Assembly (NCBI GenBank): GCA_911728455.2
Contig: OU452226.1
Location: 10,267,498 to 10,331,497 of the forward strand
Direction of reading: 5' to 3'
Length of the DNA: 64,000 bases
Source of the DNA: Marthasterias glacialis
Lineage: Eukaryota > Echinodermata > Asteroidea > Forcipulatida > Asteriidae
In this document: positions 37,988-49,600 of the stretch, one piece after another
Position numbering within the stretch: position 1 is the stretch's first letter
Layout: each line of letters starts with the position of its first letter
The notes under the pieces: model-generated
The model's input: only the letters and a program-made list of their open reading frames with translations
What the model was told of the DNA's origin: nothing
The model's database searches: none
Program-made: the position numbers and the translations under genes

Positions 37988-40349
37988 GTCATCCGAGGGG
38001 TCAATAGGATGTAAAGTATGGTTCTGAAAATAACTAGGGCTAGGCTAAGTCTCGTCGTTTCAAGCGGTGTAGGTCTACTCTTCGCCTTCATAATAATTCC
38101 AAAAGAGATTGTACTGTAGTTACATTTTACATTGCATTTACATTTTACTATATTGTGTTGCATGGTTCGAACTGGCCTATTCGCGATGAAAGATACCCGG
38201 CGCGAACTGGGTTTAAGAAATTTACTCCAGAATAAAGTGTCGTGGGGTTCGAATCCCACCCAAGTAGCCTGTGGGACTTTAGTCCCTTCAGCAATCGGAC
38301 AGCACTGAGTATACAGCCAAAATAACGTTCTTTATCCCGATGCAACTGTAAGAACAATGTTACCCGATATTGGTTCATTCTACACCATGCAAAGCTTCAA
38401 CATTACTAGTGTGTATAACCGTATTTAGCCTATACGCCCTACATATTTCTTCATTGAGGCTGCTTAAATGAAAAGATCCGAAATCAGAAAGGACAGATTT
38501 GAGCCCTATACGCTGTCTTACTGATAGGTTGCCTGATTATTTGTGAATAATTACGAACCCGTTGTACACACACAAAAATGCACCATCACGACGTGTCAGA
38601 GGCACGGGTGGTTTGGGGCTCGTTAGACCGGAGGGCGAAGTGCTTAAAAGCCTGCTCACGCGAAGCAATGTTCCGGTAATAATGCAATTGGTAAAATGCG
38701 CCTTTAGATCCTTCCTTTAGGGTTTATTTTTGGCATTATATACTCGAGAGCTTGACTTGTTAATTACATTTGTTAAAGAGAAAGAACAGGGTTTTTATTT
38801 AGTTTTCAAGAAAATGATTATTGACCATTTTTCTACGCAAGCACGTCAAACATTGCTAGTTGTTTTTAGTGCACAGTTGGGGCTCTTTTATACCATTTTT
38901 ATAGTGACCGCCCGAAAACTCATTTTGAAACGAATGTGATTTTACCATGCCTTTAGATTAAACATTCAAGTTTCCTTTCCAAAATAATTTCAAGTTTGAT
39001 GCAAAAAAAGGTACAATGATACGTAAACTTTTATAGTTAACGGGAATTCGGGAACCACGAACTAGTAGACAAAATTTGATAACATCAAAAATCACGTGTC
39101 GACCCAGGCAGAGTCTTTCTCAGAGGCCTTTGGAAAAAACGTGAGTCCATTAACAATATATTTGCATTTATACCACGTGTCATATGGGTTGGCAAGCAGT
39201 TATCAAAACCTAATTCCCTTTTTGTCCCCCCACGAAAAAGGTAAGCTTCAGAAACCGTGTTCAAGTTTCTTCAAGTCACCATAATCTGCTTTTTAATTCG
39301 TTATCTGCTCAGTAATTAATGAATAGTTAAAGGAAGAATACAGGATTGGTAATCATCAAAACTGTTTTTAAATAGTATCAGTCGGAAAGCTTGGTGATTA
39401 TGAAGTTCATACCAGTACCAATCTTTCATTGAAATATTTCTCTCTGATATACTGTCAAAGTCGAGAAAATAGAATTTGAAGACCACAATTTTTATGTCGG
39501 TTGTAACAACCGAAATAAAGGACAATGTGTACACGCTGAAAGGTGTGTACGGTTTTTCACTATTTTCTCCTGACTCGGACGACAGATTGAGCCCAAATTT
39601 TTCACACAAAGTAAGAACACTGCACTATCAGCTTTACCGGTCCTGTATATTTTAACCTCAAGTCACTCTAACTCTTCAATAAATCACTGTATATATCTGC
39701 CCAATAAGTCACCATAATTGTTCTGAAGTCACCATCATATTATTCTCTGACAGTCACCACCTCCGGGACCTCTTCAAATAGCAATAACCAGCTGCGACGT
39801 TTATTTCCGATAGATCCATTTCAACGATCCCTTATATTGTGACATCATCCTGATTAATAAAATAAAATTTACAGATTGTATTTTTGCTTTTTGACCCCCA
39901 AAAATTGAAACAGCTCTCTGCTCAATGTCCATCAGCAAGTCCCCCACAATGTCACGATATTTATCTTAATTTCCCTAATTTTATAATTACATATCGCTTA
40001 TAAATACCCCGTAGTCTGTGATTGCTCGACTAACTCGATGACTAATTGTCTTCGTTTGAATACCGTACGCAACCCTCATTAATGGGGAACGATGAGTGGC
40101 ACTTCGGTCGGGGAATGGGGGGGGGGCGCTTGTTCAAGAAGCCCGTTTTTTGACAGAAGACAGTCTTGCTGCCTTTTGCTGTTCCCCATCGCGTGACTTT
40201 GATAGGCAACATCTTGCAATTCATCTGTATCTCTTCGTGAGGAAGCATTGCATCAAGCAGTGAGTGCGCCTACTACTGAACTCTAAGTGACCCGTGTCAC
40301 CGCACTTTCTCGCCTTCTTGATGGTATAGCTTCTGTTTATTTGTTTTGT
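37988..40349. other. Intergenic, with SINE and dispersed-repeat fragments
   Basis: Positions about 38225-38280 hold a tRNA-like B box (ggggttcgaatcccaccc) of the SINE type seen at 17884 and 48955. Positions 39375-39600 match 35940-36140. Nothing coding was recognised. Confidence 0.4.
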
Positions 40350-40350
40350 G

Positions 40351-40619
40351 TATATATAACCTCTTCATAATGTGCGATGATGACTGTAAAAGCAGGCAAT
40401 CGGTTCTGGATTTCTCGAGACTGTGCTGGTGTCTTGTCTACTCACTTTATCTTGTCCTTCGAACATTTATAAGGTTTTCATGCTGTATGCTCTTCAATGC
40501 ATTTTTGCCGATTGTACTTTGAGAGCTTTTCCACTCATTGCTCAGCAGGTGGTAGTTCGCCTAAAAACAAGGAAAACTATTTTGTTAAAAAAACACTTAT
40601 TTTGTCTTCTTATGTTTAG
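40351..40619 (+). promoter_or_regulatory. Possible proximal promoter, or splice acceptor, of the SLC27A gene
   Basis: TATATATAA at 40351-40359 could drive a transcript with a 270-nt leader. Alternatively, a pyrimidine-rich tract ending TTATGTTTAG (acceptor 40618-40619) suggests the ATG exon begins at 40620 and is spliced to an upstream non-coding exon. The leader option contains several upstream ATGs, which favours the splice model slightly. Confidence 0.35.
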
Positions 40620-40650
40620 AGAGTAGAAGACGTCTCCTCAGCGTTTCACC

Positions 40651-43600
40651 ATGATATACGCCGTCATCCCACTGGCGATCTCCCTCCTTGTCGTCGGAGC
40701 CGTCCTCATCCTCCAAGCCCTGTATCCAAGATTCTACAGCGACCTCTGTTTCATCGTTGACAAAGCCCGGATGGCCAGGCACCTCAGCCGCTGCGCCAAG
40801 AGGGAAGTTCCGCTCACCATCGTCGACGACTTCGAGAAACACGCCCGCGCCACGCCGGACAAGACGTTCCTGATCTACCAGGATGTCCGCTACACGTACC
40901 GCGAGGTGAACCGGCAGGCCAACCGCCTGGCGTGCGTCGCCCGCCACTGCGGGATGAAACAGGGCGACACGGTGGCCTTGCTTATTCAGAATGAACCGCG
41001 ATTTATCTGGACTATGTTGGCTTTTGCCAAACTTGGGGTGACCTGTGCTTTATTGAATTTCAACCTTCGTTCGACCAGCTTGCTCCACTGCTTTGAGGCC
41101 AGCCAAGCTAAAATCCTTGTTTTTGGACCAGGTATGTGAGTCTTGTCGTTGAAGATTTCACGTGTAACGCTTCCGTTTTAAAAATTGGGAATGTTTGATT
41201 GAAAATAGGGTTAAGAGGGAATAATCCAAACTGAAATCGAAATGATTGGAAAGTTGTTTTTAATTTCAAAACCTCAGCCCATTTATAACTGCAAGTTTAA
41301 GTTTGATTCAATTAGGGTTTCCCCCAAATGAACATTTCCCCACTGATGGGATCCGTTTTGTCCACATTCGATTCAGACTGCTTTTTACAAGTTTGATTCA
41401 TCGGTTAACTTTTTCACGAGTTAAAGCCTGAAAAAAAACTTGTTTCGTTCTCCCCTCTTCCCCACCTTCACCAAGGAGACAGCTTACGGGAAGCAGTTGC
41501 CGATATCAAGGGAGAGTTGAAGAAGAAACAGGTTCGGATTTGGTCCTTGGAGGCTGCGGGAGGTCGTCTTGAAGGCGCACAATCCATCGATGATATCTTA
41601 CAGAACAACCTGGACCTGGAAGGGAGGGACCACGACGTCGATGCTCCCAGAGAACTCCGCAAGGGACAGCACTTCAGAGACCCATTCGTTTACATCTACA
41701 CCTCTGGAACAACAGGTTTGTTTTACTAAATCAATTATTTCATTATGCTACCACCATCAGACCGGCAGATGCATCCGGATTTTACAAACAATGAATAAAA
41801 GAAGTTGCAATTTATGTTTAAAATTTGTCTGTAATGTCCCACCACAACTCCATCCCATCTCCGTCACCTTACTTGAAAATTTTGAATGTTTGTGTCGTTT
41901 CAGAGTTATATTTATAATTCATCTGAATATAAGCCAGTATGTTTTATGATTAATGATATCTAAATACTGATATTGTTTTTAATTCTAGTGTCGAATTTAT
42001 ATTTAGGGCTACAATTTTTTCAAACATGAATCAACTTCTTTTCCCGACTTGTTCATATTTGTTTTGGGTTTTTTTGTTTTTTTGTTTTTGGGGGTAATAT
42101 TTGTTCTGGAAAATTAACGGGTTTTCTTTATATTATTTAGTAAAGCTTTTTTTGAAAATGTTAAATTACAATGACTTAAAAAAACACCTATATATCCGAC
42201 TGCAAAATACACTAAACGAACAACAAAGGAAACGGAAGACGGATTCCATCCCTCGGTTGCCAAACTTACTATCGATCTTCCATAAGTCCCCGTGGCGTAA
42301 CGGATTAGCGCGTTGGACTTCTAATTCAAAGGTTCCGGGTTCGAATCCCGGCGGGGATAGAAATGTTTTTTGGTCTTGCAAATTAATATAATTAATTTAC
42401 CTTCTTATACGCAACGATAACTTCAATGACCTTTCGTTTCATTTTGCCATTTTTCATTTCTGAGTTTGACTTACTTCGAAAACTTTATCATGTTTTTTAT
42501 TTCTTTCTCTCTTTTTAATTCTAGTTTCTAGGTAGAATTTAAAATGAAACTCCAAAATTTTGTAAAAGTTCATCAGCCTTTTTTTTTCTCGACGCGTTCA
42601 TATTTGCTGGTTTTTGTTGTAATGTACTTTACGTTTTGTGCGATATTGTGCCTTTTTGAAAGTATTAAATTACAACAGCTAAAAAACGGAGACCATAAGC
42701 ATGAGTCCCTGTGGCGCAACGGATTAGCGCGTTGGACTTCTAGGTCATATTTGTTTTGTTTTTTTGTTTTTTGGGGTAATATTTGTTCTGGAAAATTAAC
42801 GGGTTTTCTTTATATTATTTAGTAAAGCTTTTTTTGAAAATGTGAAAATTACAATGACTTAAAAAAACACCTATATATTCGACTTAAAATACACTAAACC
42901 AACAACAAAGGAAACGGACGACGGATTCCATCCTTCGCTTCCCAGACTTACTTTCGATCCTTCATAAGTCCCCGTGGCGTAACGGATTAGCGCGTTGGAC
43001 TTCTAATTCAAAGGTTCCGGGTTCGAATCCCGGCGGGGATAGAAACAAATTTTGTTCGTCTTGCAAATTAATATAATTAATTTACCTTCTTATACGCAAC
43101 GATAACTTCAATGACCTTTTGTTTCATTTTGCCATTTTTCATTTTTAAGTTTGACTTACTTCGAAAACTTTATCATGTTTTTTATTTCTTTCTCTCTTTT
43201 TAATTCTAGTTTCTAGGTAGAATTTAAAATGAAACTCCAAAATTTTGTAAAAGTTCATCAGCCTTTTTTTTCTCGACGCGTTCATATTTGCTGGTTTTTG
43301 TTGTAATGTACTTTACGTTTTGTGCGATATTGTGCCTTTTTGAAAGTATTAAATTACAACAGCTAAAAAACGGAGACCATAAGCATGAGTTCCCGTGGCG
43401 CAACGGATTAGCGCGTTGGACTTCTAGGTCATATTTGTTTTGTTTTTTGTTTTTTGGGGTAATATTTGTTCTGGAAAATTAATGGGTTTTCTTTATATTA
43501 TTTAGTAAAGCTTTTTTTGAAAACGTGAAAATTACAATGACTTAAAAAAACACCTATATATCCGACTTAAAATACACTAAACCAACAACAAAGGAAACGG

Positions 43601-46600
43601 ACGACGGATTCCATCCTTCGCTTCCCAGACTTACTTTCGATCCTTCATAAGTCCCCGTGGCGTAACGGATTAGCGCGTTGGACTTCTAATTCAAAGGTTC
43701 CGGGTTCGAATCCCGGCGGGGATAGAAATGTTTTTTGGTCTTGCAAATTAATATAATTAATTTACCTTCTTATACGCAACGATAACTTCAATGACCTTTT
43801 GTTTCATTTTGCCATTTTTCATTTCTGAGTTTGACTTACTTCGAAAACTTTATCATGTTTTTTATTTCTTTCTCTCTTTTTAATTCTAGTTTCTAGGTAG
43901 AATTTAAAATGAAACTCCAAAATTTTACGTTTTGTGCGATATTGTGCCTTTTTGAAAGTATTAAATTACAACAGCTAAAAAACGGAGACCATAAGCATGA
44001 GTTCCTGTGGCGCAACGGATTAGCGCGTTGGACTTCTAATTCAAAGGTTCCGGGTTCGAATCCCGGCGGGGATAGAGAGCACGTTTTTTTCTTGCAAATT
44101 AACGTCATTAAAACATTCCTACACGCTACAATAAATTGACCTTTGATTCTTTAGGATGCCGTTTGCCATTTTTGAATAGCAGCCCATTATATTTCAAACA
44201 CATTTTATTTTGGATACCAGTTAGATTTAAAATGCAGTTCAAAATTTCGTCAAATCTGAACCAGTCTCTCCTACCTCCTCCTGCACCATAGAAGCGTTCA
44301 GATTCATTGTTTTTTATTTGGCATATTTAATCTTTAGCAAATTTATATTTTTAAATATAAAATATATTGGAGAAGGCCTTTTTGAAAGTGTTAAGTTACA
44401 ATAACTTAAAATAACGGACTGTAGAAACCATATATCCGACTGCAAAAAACAGACAAACCATCAAAAAAATAAATAAATAAATAAAAATAAGTAAACGGAC
44501 GACCAATTCTATCCTTCGGTTGCCAGACTTGCTATCCATCCTCCATGAGTCCCCGTGGCGCAACGGATTAGCGCGTTGGACTTCTAATTCAAAGGTTCCG
44601 GGTTCGAATCCCGGCGGGGATAGAGAACATATGTTTTTCTCTAGCAAATTAGCATAGTTATTTTACCTTCTTACTCAAAGATAACTTCGGTATGACCTTC
44701 GACGCTTCATTTGGCCATTAGCCATGTTTGAATATGAACATTATTTGTTTTAAATTCTAGTTAGATTTACAATGAAAGTCAACAATTTGTTCGAAATCTT
44801 GATCAGCCTTTCCCCGAGGGAAAGTTCGTATTTTTTATTCATATTTGATTTAGAAACTTTGGTCTTTACATTAATTTGATACTACATTGGACAAAGCTTT
44901 TTTAATGTTAAAGTACACTAAACAAAAGAAAGTTACTTTACAAGCTGACTGCATAAAGCACACAGACCATCATGGACTGTAGAAACTATATATCTGAATG
45001 CAAAAAAAACAAACACAAACCATTCCACACAAAAAAAACAAATAAATAAATAAAAATAAGTAAACGGCCGACCAATTCCAACCTTCGGTTGCCAGACTTA
45101 CTATCCATCCGTCATAAGTCCCTGTGGCGCAACGGATTAGCGCGTTGGACTTCTAATTCAAAGGTTCCGGGTTCGAATCCCGGCGGGGATGGAAAGACAA
45201 TCTTTTACTTGCAAACTAAAATGTTTTTTTTTACCTTCCAACGCAACGATAAATTCGATATCCCCTCATTTTGCGATTTTCCAGCTTTGATTAGGGCCCA
45301 ATATTCCACTAGTTAGAAAATAAAATGAAAGTCCACAATTTTGTAAAATCGTTATCGTTATTTTCCCCCCTCGACACGTTTACTTTTTCCTTTGTAATAT
45401 TTAATCTGGAAAAATTGTATTTTACTGTTTATGCTATGTTGAACAATACCTTCTTGAAATGTTAATTTACAACAACCAACAATATGAACTTGGAAGCTTT
45501 AAGCCGACTGCTTACAACGCACAAACCATTACAAAAATGAGATGGATTCACGCTTCGGTTGGCAAACTTACCGTTTAGCATCCATGAGTCCCCGTGGCGC
45601 AACGGATTAGCGCGTTGGACTTCTAATTCAAAGGTTCCGGGTTCGAATCCCGGCGGGGATAGAGAACACATTTTGTTTTGTTTTTTTCTTGCAAATTAAC
45701 GTAATTTAATTTACCTTCTTACACAACAATAACTTCGGTATGACCTTTGATGTTTCATTTGGCCATTTGGTGGATGCAGACTGTCATAACTACCAATTTA
45801 GCCTGTAGCTTGTTTTATTCTCACAAGAAACTGCAAGAACTCATTGCAGCTTCTTTATGTATCACTGCTCACACACAAAAAGGGTAATTAAAGTAGTAAA
45901 TTTCTTTGTGGTTTATTGCTTGATAATTAAAATAGTAATTTGTACAGACATATTTTTTTTGTTGATGAATATATCTTGATTGCGGTTTGCCACTTGTCGA
46001 CTTAGATTAATTAAGACCCAAGAGAAATAAGACGTTAATTATCTTAAATCAATTAAATTTAATTTGTTCTTCCGTTCTTTCCCGCTCAGGTCTCCCGAAA
46101 GCGAGCAGGATGTCTCATTACAAAATGATGGCAGGGGGCCACCTTCTCAACTGCGTAGCTATGACGTCAAGTGACGTCATGTATGTCACCTTGCCTCTCT
46201 ACCACATTTCGGCACTCTTGTTCGGTCTCAGCAATGTTATTAGAAACGGTAAGAAAACAGAAGAAGAAGAATTCAATTTAATAATTTCAATTTAGCTCTA
46301 GAAAAAAAACGATAAACAGTACAGGCTGCACAACATTTGTATGAGTTGGCCCTACAAACTACATACTGAACAACATTGTATAGAGGTGTGAACCCTTAAA
46401 GCCCCAGCTCAACATTGGTGAGAAGACAAACATAATTTTTCACACCTTACATGGTATAAAGATAATGATGGTAGGAAACTTTCCTTGAAAAATTTCTGCC
46501 TGAAATGTTATCGTTTTTAAATAATAAATGAAATAAGATCCAAAATTAGTTTTCGTCTCAGTGAGACAAAAACTCTATAATGCGTACGAAAACGCTGAAT

Positions 46601-49600
46601 GCATTTTTACCGTTTTCTCGCAAATGAAACAACGAAATGAGCTGACATTTTCACAGGTTGGTTTCATTACATATATCTTGATTTCTGCAAAGAATGGAAG
46701 CATTTGCAGTCAGTTTACCAATGTTGAGCTGGGGCTTTAAATAATGTCAGAACTGTGTTTAAAAATGTTAACGAAATCGACTCAAATTTGATTCCAGAGA
46801 CTTGAAACACATCTGTGGTGAAATTTATCATTTCAAAATACTCCCATGAATAAAAAAAAAAGTTCACGCAACTAGGACTGCAAAATGCAGTACATACGGT
46901 TGGCCATCGCAGGGTTTTTAAATGAGTATATTTTACGGAAGACCAGAAGTCTTAAATTTCAACGGTGACAGATTTGATTAGCTTTGATTCTGCTCTTGAG
47001 TTTTCTTCAACAGTAAGAGAGAAGCAGAAAATTGATTATGTTTCTTTCGGCTACATACCCGTTTTATTTGTATTGCTTTAAATTTTGATGCGGCATGAAC
47101 ATACGGAGGAAGTTTGACCCAGCCACAGGAGTTCACACACCGTTTCATTTGAATCATCAAAACACAAGTTGGACCTTTACATAAAACAAGCGATACCTTG
47201 ATTAGTTATGGGTGGGAACGGGCTAATTGAGGAGACAGGGCCGAGGAGTGAAGCATGGTGTTATTTGAAGACTCAATCAACTTGATGGGCAAAGGTACCA
47301 ACAATCGTCAACAGCCATCCATCGTGTTTAATTGAAATTTATCAATAACACGCCGTTAAGAAAGGTTTAAGGAGATTCTCACAACAGGTCTTTCCTTCGT
47401 TTGATTAGAAATGACAGAATGAACCGGTACTGAGAACATCCAAGTTGATATCTACTCTTTTCACAGTTATTTTCCCCAAGCCCTTGGGTTAAAGTACCGG
47501 TAGCTTTTGGGAAGACAACCCATTCATTCATTCAACATTCATCATTCATCATTCATTAATGGTTCATTAAAAGTTTACATATCGCGGCATCAGACGAATT
47601 GGAAGTAAAGTTACACTAGAAGTGTACCAATTATAAGAAAATACCCAAACATATACAATTATTACAACAAAGTTACCACAAACAGAATTTTTTAAGTTGT
47701 GCGGGGAAAGCAGTTTTAGTAAAACTTTTTTAAGAGAAAATTAGAAGCTATCAAAATGGTTTGCAAGAATCCATATTAAAGAATTGTAGACCTATGTTTC
47801 CAGAACACTGTAAGCAATGTTAATAATTATCTAAATTTTCAAGCCCCGAAGTTTTGATACAAGTGGCTTCTGAGAAGACACTACTCGTAAAGTTTTATAG
47901 ATATTATGTTCCTAAGATGTGAATATTTGACTTTGCGATTTTTGAACCCTGTGGGTTACGTTGTAAGAACCTTTTGAGGAGACTTAATGTGATGATTTCA
48001 AAGCATGCGTCATGAAACTACTGTAACAAATGAACAAATATTTGGTTTGATTTTTTCATTTGTATTTTTCTAGCCAGTGGATTGCAATTAGCGTTGAAGA
48101 AGACATAACCTAAAGATTTGAGGACCTGTGTTTACAAAACCTTACACTATTTCAAATGTCTAAATAATTAAATTCATTTTTTTGGTCTAGCTCCTGGTTT
48201 TTTACCATTAATGAAGCTACTGGGGGCACTTGAAGGTTTTAATGATGGATTGAGGGACACACGAGGGCGGTTTCTCCATCTGACAATTCTGATTCATCTT
48301 CAAGAGTTCCAATTGATCGCAAGAAGAAAACAAATCAGGGGGAAAAAACACGTACAGACATCAATAATACAAATATTTACAAAAAAAATGATTTATAGAA
48401 ATCAAATGGCATTCGATCTCGCAGCCAAACCCGTCAAGGGACTACCTGACATCCCGATGGATCGACTGAAACATCTTCTTGTGCCCCATGGGGTTGGCTA
48501 ATTACTGTTGGCGTTTTTGATTCATTGTCGAAACACATCATAAAAGTCTTGTACAAGATTGATCGCGCCCCACGTGCAACCTTGAGCATGTTATATCTTC
48601 AGCCTATGAAAAAAATGTTTAAAGCGCCATGATTAAAAATCAGAGTTCCAAGTGCTTTGTCAGAACAATATTGTCAATTTCTCCAACTCCATATTGAGGG
48701 CTCAATTTCATATATTATTAAAGCTAGTGTTTACGGTGCTTGCTAGAGCAGGAAAATGTGTGCGTAGCAAAATTGTAGACCTCTTTCATAAAAAAACCAC
48801 CCAGCCGACTTTAGAGTAAACGACAGCGTGTGTGTGCGCGTTCTCGACAGATTTACATTGTTGTCTCACAAGAAACACTTTCAGTTCGCGTGCCTTTTGC
48901 TTTGCCTTAAAATGCTTACAGAGTAAGCAGTTAAAGCAGTCCTAAGGCCCGCTGCTCACTTGGCTGGGATTTGAACCCACGACTTTCATTCTAAAGCAGA
49001 TGTCTTACCGCTAGACCACTGAGCTTGCCCGGTAGCTAGAGGCAGTTCGAATCCCAACAGTGGTTACCGCAACGATTTAGATCTAAAACACACAATAATA
49101 TTATTTATCCCCGATGCGATGCACATTTTTTACATATATTCATGATATATGAAGTCCCTTATTTCTTTGATTAGAGGAAGATAGCAGGACCAATCTTCTC
49201 TTTGGATGTTTGATGTAATGACAGTAATTTATTTTATTGAATCAGAAATAGTTATTTTCAATCCACTCAAACATTTCTGGTGTACAGTCGTCAATGGCGT
49301 ACATACCGCGATGTCATAATTTTACTCCTACATCTCCGGACGCATTGTGCTATTTCCCAACCAACGCTTCTAAACAAATTTAGTGAATTTACCATTTTTA
49401 GGCCGAAAACCTACCAGGTGTGGATTGGTGACATCCAGTAATGAATAAAACACGTTGACATATTATGCCACCTGACTTTAATTTAGTTGCACTGGCCCAC
49501 GCAGTTATTCATATATCTTCTTCTTCTTTCGCAGTGCATTATTTTTCATTACAGCTTTCTGTTTGACTCATTGGTAACAACACAACGTGTCAATATATAA

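Larger units (their letters stand above)
41716..46089 (+). other. SLC27A intron 2, host of a tRNA-Arg array
   Basis: A 4.4-kb intron between the two halves of the ATP-binding motif. Most of it is built from duplicated units, each holding a tRNA-Arg(TCT) in the same orientation as the host gene. Units of about 683 bp start at 42286 and 42968, and a third, rearranged one at 43651. Non-tRNA unit sequence (aaaatgaaactccaaaattttgt..., cggagaccataagcatga) is almost identical between the first two units, so the duplications are recent. Confidence 0.85.

Noticed and set aside
37693..38259. 188-codon minus-strand frame with PRNARVPRNAP repeats
   Set aside because: The repeat is the 33-bp minisatellite read backwards; frames stay open there only because the period is a multiple of three.
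48211..48501. 96-codon frame in SLC27A intron 3 ending [20 protein letters not shown]
   Set aside because: The last third looks protein-like and may be a retroelement gag remnant, but it is isolated, without supporting neighbours or a family match that I can defend.
48953..49030. Functional tRNA gene
   Set aside because: A and B boxes are present but the anticodon and acceptor stems are mismatched, and the same head recurs with a SINE tail; called a SINE.
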